Shown: in pieces, positions 7,596-15,378 of the stretch | How positions within the stretch are numbered: position 1 is the stretch's first letter | How the letters are laid out: the number at the start of each line of letters is the position of its first letter | Assembly: GCA_018815555.1 (NCBI GenBank) | Contig: JAHIWF010000270.1 | Coordinates: 1 to 33,924 of the forward strand | Source of the DNA: Spirochaetota bacterium | Lineage (GTDB): Bacteria; Spirochaetota; Spirochaetia; Treponematales; UBA12059 | Length of the DNA: 33,924 bases | Direction of reading: 5' to 3' | Position numbers and translations under genes: made by a program | Notes under the pieces: model-generated | The model's database searches: none | Told to the model about the DNA's origin: nothing | What the model saw: the letters and a program-made list of their open reading frames with translations, nothing else

Positions 7596-8258
7596 ATGCA
7601 CATACGCGATTACCATCCAGCCGACCTGCCCTGGCTCTATCATATCTGCCTGAAAACCGGTTTGTCGGGTCAGGATGCCACGACGCAGTTCAGCGATCCG
7701 TATCTGCTTGGAGCAGTGTGGGCGGCTCCGTATGCCCAATACAACAGCCGTGCCGTATTGATACTCGAAGAGGCCGGGCAGCCGCTTGGTTATATTCTTG
7801 GTACACCAGACACGGCTGCTTACAGCGTCTGGGTGGAGGCAGCCTGGCTGCCCCTGCTGCAGCAGCGATATCCGGTGCCTGAAGCCGCAGAGCTCAACAA
7901 GGCCAGTTCCGCCAGCGGACTATCCCCGCGGGAACTTGCCCTGCGGCAGCTGCTGTTTAGCCAGCGCGACCAGGATTCGTGGCAGGTGGACTATCCGGGG
8001 CATCTGCATATCGACATTTTGCCGGCCGGGCAGGGCGGCGGTTGGGGCCGTAAACTGATGGATGCATACATGCAACGCTTGCACGAACTGGGCTGCCCGG
8101 CAGTGCAGCTGGGCGTAGCCCGTGAAAACAGCGGCGGGGTGCGCTTTTATGAACGCTACGGCATGTCCCGGCTGCATGAGGACGCGTGGACCATCTATTT
8201 CGGCTGCCAGACTCGTCGGCCGGTTTCGGAGTCAGACCTCAGGGTATCTGGGGCCTGA
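7596..8258 (+). CDS. GNAT-family N-acetyltransferase
   Basis: 220 residues, ATG at 7596 after AAAGGAG. The GNAT fold appears as an N-terminal MHIRDYHPADLPWLY, a central strand HIDILPAGQGGGWGRKLM that provides the acetyl-CoA pyrophosphate loop, then GVARENSGGVRFYERYGM. The whole outline (ICLKTGLSGQDAT, then PYLLGAVWAAPYA) recalls the acetyltransferase-like family related to the C-terminal domain of O-GlcNAcase; this is from memory and needs a search. It is probably co-transcribed with the ROK kinase 15 bases upstream and converges on the GH2 gene with only 16 bases between stops. Acceptor unknown; an amino sugar is a reasonable guess from context. Confidence 0.8.
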   Translation: MHIRDYHPADLPWLYHICLKTGLSGQDATTQFSDPYLLGAVWAAPYAQYNSRAVLILEEAGQPLGYILGTPDTAAYSVWVEAAWLPLLQQRYPVPEAAELNKASSASGLSPRELALRQLLFSQRDQDSWQVDYPGHLHIDILPAGQGGGWGRKLMDAYMQRLHELGCPAVQLGVARENSGGVRFYERYGMSRLHEDAWTIYFGCQTRRPVSESDLRVSGA

Positions 8259-8274
8259 TCTCGAAAGCCGCCAC

Positions 8275-10824
8275 TTAGAAGCTGGCTTGCAGGTGCATAA
8301 AGCGCAACCGGGAGGCAAGATCGCCGGGCTTGAGCACAGGCTCGGCGACAGTCCCCGATGCTGCCGTTGCCACTTCGGTTCCCGTACCCGCTAAGAATTC
8401 CACCCGCTTTTGCATTCCCGGCAGCAGCAGGAAGCCGGCGTCACTGAAGTTTCCTGGCAGGCCTTCGGCCTGTGCCGTTACATAAAAGGCCGGCCGGCTG
8501 CATGAAACCGTAAAGGCGGCACTGCCGTCGGCCGTCAGCTCCCAGCTAAGTTCAGGATCAGGCAGTTCACAGCGTTTCGGCTCGGCGATGAAAGACCAAG
8601 CCGGCTCCGTTTGCTCGAGGCTATGCGCAGTGCTGTCTGGCGCTTCAGGTTCCAGCTCGGCAGTAATAAAACATTGCTCCGCCGGCAGCGGCAGTTCGGC
8701 ATCAGTGCGGCTCCAGATTTCCAGGCCCAATGGGCCGCATATGGTACCCTGCAGCGTTTCGCTGTAGGCAATGCTGCCATCGAAGCGGCGCAGGCAGACC
8801 CTTACCGTCCAGGCCGTTTCAGCCTTGCTTTCGTGCGTCATGAACACCCGGGTGCAGCCGTCTTTACGGGTAATGAGCGGCCGGGTGGGGCTATAAAAAC
8901 GACGGGCAGCGTGGTGCAGCAGTTTCCAGAATCCACCATATTCGATGCTGGACCAGCTGGCGCAGGGCCATACATCATTCAGCTGCCAGTACAGGGTTCC
9001 CATGCAGCGCGGCATAGTGCTGCGCCAATGGTCTACCGCCGTCTGAATGGCCATGGCCTGCTGCACCTGCGACAGATACACCGTTTCGGCAAAACCCTTG
9101 GGCATGCGGAAATGCTGCAGCATGGTGCCCAGTATCAGCTCGTTGCCGCGCGGATGCCGCTGGTGGTGCTCCATGACCGGACTTGTTATATTTAAATCAC
9201 TTTCTTCCAGAACCGTGCGCATGGTCGGTATGGACGAAAAAGACTGGAAGCCGAATTCAGAACAGAAGCGCGGATTGATGTCCAGATAGGCACTGAAGGG
9301 TTTGCCCTCATGCCAGACCGCCCAGTAGTGCATGTCGCCGGAAGCGTCCGAATGCCAGTTGTCCGAATAGTCGTCCGGTCCGGCCGAAGGCGAACTTGGC
9401 CACCAGGGGCGCGACGGGTCAAGCTGGCGGACGGTGCTGCCGATAACGCCTTCGTTCAGCCGGTCGTAGTCCACCAGGTAACGGGCCGGGCTGCTGCGCG
9501 ATTCTTCGAACCAGTTGATGGCGCCAAGATCCTCATTGTTGCCGCACCAGAGCATGATGGCCGGATGGTCCATCAGCCGCGGAATCTGATGTTCCAGCTC
9601 GCTGCGCACATTTTCCAGAAAATCGCTATTCGACGGGTAGGTGGCACAACCGAACATAAAGTCCTGCCAGACCATCAGACCATGCTGGTCGCAGTAATCA
9701 TAAAAGAAATCGCTTTCATAGCGGCCGCCGCCCCAGACCCGTATCATGTTCATGTTGGCGGCCAGCGCGCTGTCCAGCAGCTGCTGTATTGTGGCTTCGG
9801 TCCAGGCGGATGGCAGAGCGTCGGCCGGTATCCAGTTAGCGCCTTTGGCAAAAACCGGCACCCCGTTTACCACAAAGGTCATGGCCTTGCCGCCCAGATC
9901 GGCGCTGGTGTCGATATGCACCGTGCGGAAGCCGATGTTTTTTACAAGGTGCTGGATAGTTTTGGGATCGCTTCCGGTTGACTTGGGGGCTATCAGGCTA
10001 ACGCTGGCCTCGTGCAGGGCAGGACGGCCATAGCCGGCCGGCCACCACAACTCCGGCGCTTCTATCTGCAGCTCCAGCGCCTGTTTCGTCGCCCCCGCCG
10101 GCAGTTCCAGGCGCACCCGCCGCTCCAGCCCGCAAAGCCGGAACACGATTTCCACCTCCGCCGGCCGGCTGCATTCCAGCCGCAGGTCTGCCCGCACCGT
10201 CCAACTGCCGTCGCCGGCGGCTGTGGAAACGAAATTCGCGGCGTCCAGGCGGGGTCCGCTCCAGGCCAGCAGCCGGATTCCTCCATATATGCCGCCGGTC
10301 ATCAGACAGGGCCCCCAGTCCCAGCCGGACATGTATTGCGACTTGCGCACCAGGTTGCGGTGCGGCGAATGCACCGGGTAGGCCGAGGCCGGATAGTTGC
10401 AGGGCAGTATTTCGGCAGCGGCGGCGGCCGCCTTTACCGGGGATAGGATTTCTACGCACAGCCGGTTGGGCCCACTTTGCAGCAGCTGGCCGATCGGTAG
10501 CTGCAGGCCGGTAAACATGTTCTGGCCGCTGCCGGCCGGCTTTCCGTTGATGCTGATGCGGCCGAAGGTATCGAGGCTGTCTATCTGCAGTACTATCGAG
10601 TCCGCTGCCGCCAGCAAGTGGTCAAGCTGAAATTCGGACTCCAGTATCCAGTCTGCTTCGCCGATCCACTGCAGCTCCAGTTCGTTGAGCCCCTGGTAGG
10701 GTTCGGCAATAATGGAGGCTTCTTGCAAGGCGCTGATGATGTCTCCGGGGATGAAAATGGGACAGCTGATATTTCGGGCGGGACAGGACAGGGTCCAACG
10801 GCCGCCCAGATTGATCTGCTTCAT
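8275..10824 (-). CDS. Beta-mannosidase, glycoside hydrolase family 2
   Basis: 849 residues with the family's domain order: N-terminal jelly roll with DWGPCLMTGGIYGGIRLL, an immunoglobulin-like domain, a TIM barrel from about 300 to 610, and C-terminal beta domains. The acid/base Glu is at about 431 in WCGNNED and the nucleophile Glu at about 523 in CSEFGFQSF. NMIRVWGGGRYE and VWQDFMFGCATYP are typical of beta-mannosidases rather than beta-galactosidases. No signal peptide, so it acts in the cytoplasm on imported oligosaccharides, removing terminal beta-mannose, for example from Man-beta-1,4-GlcNAc. The start has CAGGAGG six bases before it. It is transcribed divergently from the ROK repressor through overlapping promoters. 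Confidence 0.93.
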   Translation of the reverse strand: MKQINLGGRWTLSCPARNISCPIFIPGDIISALQEASIIAEPYQGLNELELQWIGEADWILESEFQLDHLLAAADSIVLQIDSLDTFGRISINGKPAGSGQNMFTGLQLPIGQLLQSGPNRLCVEILSPVKAAAAAAEILPCNYPASAYPVHSPHRNLVRKSQYMSGWDWGPCLMTGGIYGGIRLLAWSGPRLDAANFVSTAAGDGSWTVRADLRLECSRPAEVEIVFRLCGLERRVRLELPAGATKQALELQIEAPELWWPAGYGRPALHEASVSLIAPKSTGSDPKTIQHLVKNIGFRTVHIDTSADLGGKAMTFVVNGVPVFAKGANWIPADALPSAWTEATIQQLLDSALAANMNMIRVWGGGRYESDFFYDYCDQHGLMVWQDFMFGCATYPSNSDFLENVRSELEHQIPRLMDHPAIMLWCGNNEDLGAINWFEESRSSPARYLVDYDRLNEGVIGSTVRQLDPSRPWWPSSPSAGPDDYSDNWHSDASGDMHYWAVWHEGKPFSAYLDINPRFCSEFGFQSFSSIPTMRTVLEESDLNITSPVMEHHQRHPRGNELILGTMLQHFRMPKGFAETVYLSQVQQAMAIQTAVDHWRSTMPRCMGTLYWQLNDVWPCASWSSIEYGGFWKLLHHAARRFYSPTRPLITRKDGCTRVFMTHESKAETAWTVRVCLRRFDGSIAYSETLQGTICGPLGLEIWSRTDAELPLPAEQCFITAELEPEAPDSTAHSLEQTEPAWSFIAEPKRCELPDPELSWELTADGSAAFTVSCSRPAFYVTAQAEGLPGNFSDAGFLLLPGMQKRVEFLAGTGTEVATAASGTVAEPVLKPGDLASRLRFMHLQASF

Positions 10825-10866
10825 GAAGCCTCCTGTAAAAGTAGCAAAAATTCGTCAAAAAAATTG

Positions 10867-10895
10867 TTGACAGCCTGATATACCCATGTTATACC
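10867..10895 (+). promoter_or_regulatory. Strong sigma-70 promoter of the ROK repressor and sugar operon
   Basis: TTGACA (10867-10872, 6 of 6), exactly 17 bp, then TATACC (10890-10895, 4 of 6). Transcription should start near 10902, inside the operator-like dyad. No other good promoter or terminator is seen until after nagB apart from internal hairpins, so it may drive the whole operon. Confidence 0.7.
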
Positions 10896-10916
10896 TTAGT
10901 TGGTTGGATAAATCAA
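10888..10916 (-). promoter_or_regulatory. Divergent promoter of the beta-mannosidase gene
   Basis: Reading the minus strand: -35 TTGATT (10916-10911), 17-bp spacer, -10 TATAAC (10893-10888, 5 of 6). It overlaps the plus-strand promoter's -10 region, and the operator-like dyad covers its spacer and -35. Confidence 0.6.
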
Positions 10917-10921
10917 CTAAC
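10899..10921. promoter_or_regulatory. Operator-like dyad in the divergent promoter region
   Basis: GTTGGTTG (10899-10906), seven bases, CAACTAAC (10914-10921). A longer TTAGTTG...CAACTAA dyad overlaps it. The half-sites are the same as in the dyad at 6514-6536. A repressor bound here would block both divergent promoters. Binding by the adjacent ROK protein is inferred. Confidence 0.7.
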
Positions 10922-10934
10922 CGAGAGCGATTAT

Positions 10935-10963
10935 TTCCTGCCGCAGGGCCAGTGCGGCAGGAA
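10935..10963 (+). promoter_or_regulatory. Leader hairpin before the ROK repressor gene
   Basis: TTCCTGCCGCA (10935-10945) and TGCGGCAGGAA (10953-10963) form a perfect 11-bp stem with a 7-base loop, ending 18 bases before the start codon. There is no T-run. It could stabilise the mRNA, restrict translation of the repressor, or be a second DNA operator. Confidence 0.6.
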
Positions 10964-10981
10964 CCTTTAGAAAGGCAGACC

Positions 10982-12091
10982 ATGACGACGATACCAAAGA
11001 ATTCGGCAGCCGCGCGCATCCTCAGGTGTATCTGGAAGCACCCGCGCAGCAGTCGTGTCGTCATTGCCGACCGGCTCGGTCTGGACAAATCTACGGTAAC
11101 CAATCAGGTAAGCAATCTTATCGGCAAGGGTATCATAGAAGAGATCGAAGAGGGAGAGTCTTCGGTTAAGGGCGGCCGCAAGCCGATTCACCTTGGCATC
11201 TGTAAATCCTACGGACGGATTTTGGGCATAGAGCTGCAGGCAAAGTCCTGGGTAGCGCTGGAAGTAGATCTTGCCGGCAATATTCTGGCCGAGCGCCGCG
11301 GCAAGTGCCATGTGAACGCTGATAATTTCGTTGATATTGTGCAGTCCATTACTGCCGAGAGCCATACCAGCGTGGAAAACGGTTTCGGACCGCTGCTTGG
11401 TGTGGGCGTTGGTACCGGCGGTCTGATCGACAGCAAGCAGTGCCGGATTCGTTATTCGGTTCCGCTGGCTATTTATAATCCGCTGGAGCTGGCCGAACAG
11501 TTCGCCTTTAAGATTCCAGTGCCCTGTTTTGTGGAAAACGATGCGAATTGTTGTGCCTGGGGCGAGCTGGCTTTTGCCCGCAGCGACGATCCGCGTAACT
11601 TTATCTTTGCACTAGTGGAATACCGGCCGGATGTTGAGGCTGTACATACCCATGGCGGTATCGGTGTCGGTTTCGGCATTGTGCTGGGCGGAAAAGTATA
11701 TATGGGTTCGCACGGAAATGCCGGTGAGTTCCGCAGTGCTTTTTGTGACGGTTCGGGGGCCGCCCAGTTTTCGCTGCCGGCCCAGGATCTAGCCCGGGTA
11801 TTCAATGACCGCGAGGTGCTGGAAAAAGTCTGTGACGAATTCTCGCGTAATCTTGCCCTTCTGGTTAATACTATGGATTTTGAGCACATTTTTATCGGCG
11901 GCGATATCGAAGAACCCGGCATTGATTTTTTGTCCATGCTGCGCCGCCGTCTGGAAGAAAACTGGATGTATCCCTTTCCCAAGAATATCGAGATACGCTA
12001 CTCGAGTCTTGGCGGCCGGGCGGTTGCGTACGGTGCCGCCGGCATGTTGCTGGACAAACTGTTCAGCGAAAATCTGCTGCACGATTTCTGA
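10982..12091 (+). CDS. ROK-family transcriptional repressor
   Basis: 369 residues. The N-terminal 80 form a winged helix-turn-helix: ILRCIWKHPRSSR, then DRLGLDKSTVTNQVSNLIGKG and a wing ending GGRKPIHLGI. The rest is a ROK sugar-binding fold with ENDANCCAWGE and GGIGVGFGIVLGGKVYMG, then HGNAGEFRSAF. The CxCGxxGC zinc motif found in ROK kinases is absent, and the phosphate loop (ILGIELQAKSW) is degenerate, so it should sense sugar but not phosphorylate it. NagC, Mlc and XylR are the precedents. It lies at the head of the sugar operon beside a matching dyad, so autoregulation is likely. An ATG at 10982 is chosen because the helix-turn-helix begins right after it. Confidence 0.9.
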   Translation: MTTIPKNSAAARILRCIWKHPRSSRVVIADRLGLDKSTVTNQVSNLIGKGIIEEIEEGESSVKGGRKPIHLGICKSYGRILGIELQAKSWVALEVDLAGNILAERRGKCHVNADNFVDIVQSITAESHTSVENGFGPLLGVGVGTGGLIDSKQCRIRYSVPLAIYNPLELAEQFAFKIPVPCFVENDANCCAWGELAFARSDDPRNFIFALVEYRPDVEAVHTHGGIGVGFGIVLGGKVYMGSHGNAGEFRSAFCDGSGAAQFSLPAQDLARVFNDREVLEKVCDEFSRNLALLVNTMDFEHIFIGGDIEEPGIDFLSMLRRRLEENWMYPFPKNIEIRYSSLGGRAVAYGAAGMLLDKLFSENLLHDF

Positions 12092-12182
12092 TCGGAAATC
12101 GTTGCGGCCTTAATGAGGAAAATATCCGCCGGGACGGCAGCGCGCGCCTGTTCCGGCTGGGTATAATTTTTAGGAGGTTCCC

Positions 12183-13496
12183 ATGAAGAGACTCTTGTTT
12201 GTCCTGCTGGCCCTTGCCATGGTTCTGCCGGTTTTTGCCGCCGCAGAAAAAGACCAGGCCGCCGAAGGCCCGATCACCCTGCGTGTTCTCAACTACGCAG
12301 ATGCCACCACTCCCGCGTATGCCGTGGAAAAAGAAATCTGGGATACATTCCGGGCACAGAACCCCGACATTGTCCTGGAATACGAGGAATTGTTTGATGA
12401 GGCTTTCCATACCAAGACAGAAGCTTACGCCGCAGCCGGTCGTCTTCCCGATGTCATGTTCATGTGGCCGTCCGGACGTTCTAGCACTTTGTACAACCGC
12501 AACCTGGTAAAAGACCTTACCCCGCTGATGGCCCCGGTTAAGAATGAATTCGTTCCGATCGCCACCAGTCCCGGGCAGTTCGGCATCCTTGGCCAGATTC
12601 CCCAGTCTACTACCAACACCCATGTGTTGTATGCCAACCTCGGTCTGCTGAAGAAGCTCGGTCTGTCCGAGCCTAAAACATATGCCGATCTGGTAGCCAT
12701 GGTTCCGGCTGCCCGCGCCGCCGGTGTAGAAGTGGTTTTAATTCCCGCCAAATCCGACTGGGTCATGCAGTCCTGTCTGTTCTCGATGGTACTCGGTCGT
12801 ATCGCTGGTGATGAATTCATCAATGACGTACTGGCTGGAAAAGCCAACTTTACCGACAAACCCTTCGTTGATTCACTTGCCTTTATTAAGCGCCTGTATG
12901 ACGATGGTGTTATTTCCCGCACAGCCCTGCAGATTGATTACGGCGAAGGCCCCGCTCTGTTTGCCAGCGAAAAATCGTTGTTCTACATTGACGGCGCTTG
13001 GCGCGTTGGTGAATTTATCACCAGCCCCGATTCCGGTGTGGCCCTCATTCCGCCGGCCAAGCAGCAGAGTGATTTCAAACTCATGAATTTCCCGGTTATC
13101 CCCGGTGAAAAGAATGCCAATTCCAGCTCTGTTATCGCCGGTACCGGTTTTGGTATGAATGCCAACATCGAAGCTGGTTCAGCTAAAGAAGCTGCCGCCT
13201 GGAGACTGATAAGCTATCTTAACAGCGCTGAAGTTCTCAAGAAGCGCCTGGAGACCGGTGCCTTCTCCAATGTTACCCGCATCGGTGTTACCGCTTCCAA
13301 GATGGAGCCCTTGCAGGTTATGAACGCCCAGCTGGCTCCGGCCAAGGCAACCTACGTGGTTGATGGTATTCTTGATGCCTCTGTATATGGTCCGATCAAC
13401 ATTGGTCTGCAGGAAATGGCACTTGGTACCGCAACTCCCGAGCAAGTGGCTCAGACTACCCAGAAAGCTTTTGAAGAATGGGAAATCAGCAACTAA
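12183..13496 (+). CDS. Sugar ABC transporter solute-binding protein (family 1)
   Basis: 437 residues with a clear cleaved signal: basic MKRL, a hydrophobic run, and VFAAAEKD. No lipobox cysteine is present, so it is probably free in the periplasm. The mature part resembles family 1 binding proteins for oligosaccharides (FRAQNPDIVLEYEE, PDVMFMWPSG, SLFYIDGAWRVGEF, AAAWRLISYLNS). AGGAGG lies five bases before the ATG. It is followed by a strong hairpin and then two permease genes. The ligand is not readable; the downstream GH1, GH20, nagA and nagB suggest a beta-linked oligosaccharide containing GlcNAc. Confidence 0.92.
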   Translation: MKRLLFVLLALAMVLPVFAAAEKDQAAEGPITLRVLNYADATTPAYAVEKEIWDTFRAQNPDIVLEYEELFDEAFHTKTEAYAAAGRLPDVMFMWPSGRSSTLYNRNLVKDLTPLMAPVKNEFVPIATSPGQFGILGQIPQSTTNTHVLYANLGLLKKLGLSEPKTYADLVAMVPAARAAGVEVVLIPAKSDWVMQSCLFSMVLGRIAGDEFINDVLAGKANFTDKPFVDSLAFIKRLYDDGVISRTALQIDYGEGPALFASEKSLFYIDGAWRVGEFITSPDSGVALIPPAKQQSDFKLMNFPVIPGEKNANSSSVIAGTGFGMNANIEAGSAKEAAAWRLISYLNSAEVLKKRLETGAFSNVTRIGVTASKMEPLQVMNAQLAPAKATYVVDGILDASVYGPINIGLQEMALGTATPEQVAQTTQKAFEEWEISN

Positions 13497-13515
13497 GCTG
13501 ACAGCTTTATTCGAT

Positions 13516-13542
13516 AACCGCCGGCCAATTTGGCCGGCGGTT
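13516..13542 (+). terminator. Strong intercistronic hairpin between binding-protein and permease genes
   Basis: AACCGCCGGCCA (13516-13527) and TGGCCGGCGGTT (13531-13542) form a perfect 12-bp stem with a 3-base loop, 20 bases after the binding-protein stop. Only CTTTACCC follows, so read-through is likely. Such elements commonly protect the upstream mRNA and lower permease expression. Confidence 0.65.
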
Positions 13543-13598
13543 CTTTACCCGCTACACTGTTTCTTGCCAGATTTTATTTAGGGTACAGGGGGAGACCA

Positions 13599-14507
13599 AT
13601 GAGACAATTGACCGGAACGCTGGAAAGAAAACAGGCTTATCTGCTTCTTGTACTGCCGGCTGTAATGATATATTTTGCTGTTATTGCATTCCCGACTATT
13701 TTTTCCATCGTATTGAGTGTGTCCAATTATCAGGGCGGCGCTGTATTTGGCGAGAAAGCGAATTGGTCACTGGTTGGATTTAAACATTATTTACGAATGT
13801 TCAAGGACCAGTACTTCTGGATTTCCTTCAAAAACAATATCTGGATCATGCTTATGTCATTGTTTATCCAGATTCCTTTAGGTTTTGTGCTTGCTTATAC
13901 TATCTTTCGAAAATTGATCGTCGGCCGTGAATTCTTTCAAACGGTCATCTATATGCCTACGATTATCTCGGTTATTGTTGTCGCCATTCTGTGGCAGAGT
14001 ATTTTCTCGCCCTATGGACCGGTTACCTCGTTCATGCGCATGTTCATTCCTGGTTGGGAAAACAAACTGGTAAGCCATCCACAGCTGGCCATTGTTCCAG
14101 TACTGTTCGTCATGGTCTGGTACTATACCGGAATGTACCTGATAATCTTTTTGGCCAACCTGCAGAAGATTGACCAGCAGGTAATTGAATCGGCCCAGAT
14201 CGACGGCGCAAATGAGTGGCAGATGCTGAAAGCTATAATCCTGCCGGCCCTCTCTGGGGTAATCGTAACTACCGCCATCCTGGCCATTTCCGGCTCTTTA
14301 CGCAGTTTCGGTCTGATATGGGCCATGACAGCCGGAAACCCGGCGCGTCGTACTTCGGTGCTTGCCTTGTACATGTATGATAACGCCTTTAAAGGTGCCC
14401 CTAACTTTCCGCTGGCCAACGCCATATCTACCTTCATGGTTACGGTTAGTTTTGTATTCATTGTCATAGCCAAGAAGATAGAAAAACGCTTCGGCGGCAA
14501 GGAGTAA
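13599..14507 (+). CDS. Sugar ABC transporter permease (CUT1, MalF/UgpA type)
   Basis: 302 residues from the ATG at 13599, preceded by GGGGGAG; an earlier in-frame start at 13530 would lie within the hairpin and is rejected. About six membrane helices, starting with AYLLLVLPAVMIYFAVIAF. The ABC-coupling EAA loop is QVIESAQIDGANEWQMLKAI. It pairs with the next permease four bases downstream. No ATP-binding subunit is encoded in the operon, so a shared MsmK-type ATPase elsewhere in the genome is probably used. Confidence 0.92.
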   Translation: MRQLTGTLERKQAYLLLVLPAVMIYFAVIAFPTIFSIVLSVSNYQGGAVFGEKANWSLVGFKHYLRMFKDQYFWISFKNNIWIMLMSLFIQIPLGFVLAYTIFRKLIVGREFFQTVIYMPTIISVIVVAILWQSIFSPYGPVTSFMRMFIPGWENKLVSHPQLAIVPVLFVMVWYYTGMYLIIFLANLQKIDQQVIESAQIDGANEWQMLKAIILPALSGVIVTTAILAISGSLRSFGLIWAMTAGNPARRTSVLALYMYDNAFKGAPNFPLANAISTFMVTVSFVFIVIAKKIEKRFGGKE

Positions 14508-14510
14508 ATC

Positions 14511-15374
14511 ATGACACAGATACAACCAATGCTAAAGCCGAAGCTTTCTATCGGGGCAATTATCGCCCGTGTGCTATTGGTGGCAATATTGATCGGCTTT
14601 ACCGTAATGACGATATATCCCATCATATGGCTGATCATCAACTCGTTTAAAACCAGCAAGGAATTTCAGATGAACCGTCTGGGCTTGCCAATTGCCCCGA
14701 CTTTTATCAATTATCCGCAAGCCTGGAAAATTGGTAACTTCAGCATGTTGTTCGTTAACAGTATCTTCTATACCGGCGTTGCCACCCTGGCAATCGTTAT
14801 ACTGTCGCTTTCAACCTCCTTTGCTTTTGCAAAAATTCAATCTAAGGCAACCAAGCCTCTGTACAACTCGTTTGTTATAGGAATATTGCTTGCGCTCGAG
14901 TCGATTATGGTTCCGTTGTTTATCATGTCGATTGTTACCGGTGTGTATGATACGCGCATAGGAATTCTTATTCCGTATATCGGACTGGGTTTGCCGATCG
15001 GGGTATATTTGGGTACTGAATTTATTAAAAGTATTCCCGACGCGCTTATAGAATCTGCCCGTCTGGAAGGTGCCAGCTACCTGCGTATTTTTTTCAGCAT
15101 CATCCTGCCGATGTGCATTCCGGTCGCTATGACTCTGGCTATTCTTACAGTTACCTCTCTTTGGAACGAGTTTATGCTGGTAAACATTCTGGCTTCACGT
15201 GAGTCGCTTAAAAGTCTGCCGGTCGGCATACTCAAGTTTTCCGGCTCATTGGCTTCGGATTACGGCAAGCAGTTTGCAGCCCTGGTTATCGGAATGTTGC
15301 CGATGCTGATTTTCTATTTGTCCTTCCGCAAGCAGATTCAGCGTGGTCTGGCTGCCGGCGCGGTTAAGGGCTGA
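14511..15374 (+). CDS. Sugar ABC transporter permease (CUT1, MalG/UgpE type)
   Basis: 287 residues with six predicted helices and the MalG-like opening (MTIYPIIWLIINSFKTSKEF). The EAA loop is ALIESARLEGASYLRIFFSI. The ATG at 14511 follows AAGGAG closely behind the previous stop. It forms the transmembrane channel with the preceding permease. The glycosidase gene begins four bases after its stop, which ties transport to cytoplasmic hydrolysis. Confidence 0.92.
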   Translation: MTQIQPMLKPKLSIGAIIARVLLVAILIGFTVMTIYPIIWLIINSFKTSKEFQMNRLGLPIAPTFINYPQAWKIGNFSMLFVNSIFYTGVATLAIVILSLSTSFAFAKIQSKATKPLYNSFVIGILLALESIMVPLFIMSIVTGVYDTRIGILIPYIGLGLPIGVYLGTEFIKSIPDALIESARLEGASYLRIFFSIILPMCIPVAMTLAILTVTSLWNEFMLVNILASRESLKSLPVGILKFSGSLASDYGKQFAALVIGMLPMLIFYLSFRKQIQRGLAAGAVKG

Positions 15375-15378
15375 CGGA

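Noticed and set aside
7131-7739. Open frame of about 200 codons on the minus strand across the ROK kinase and GNAT genes
   Set aside because: It overlaps two well-supported genes and encodes no recognisable motif.
8256-8277. Terminator between the convergent GNAT and GH2 genes
   Set aside because: Only 16 bases separate the stops and no hairpin with a T-run is visible there.
9310-9981. Long open frame of about 220 codons on the plus strand opposite the beta-mannosidase
   Set aside because: It is antisense to a gene with intact catalytic motifs, has no binding site or recognisable domain, and such frames are common opposite GC-rich genes.
12162-12167. Perfect TATAAT before the sugar-binding protein gene
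   Set aside because: No -35 at a proper distance, and transcription would begin inside the ribosome binding site.
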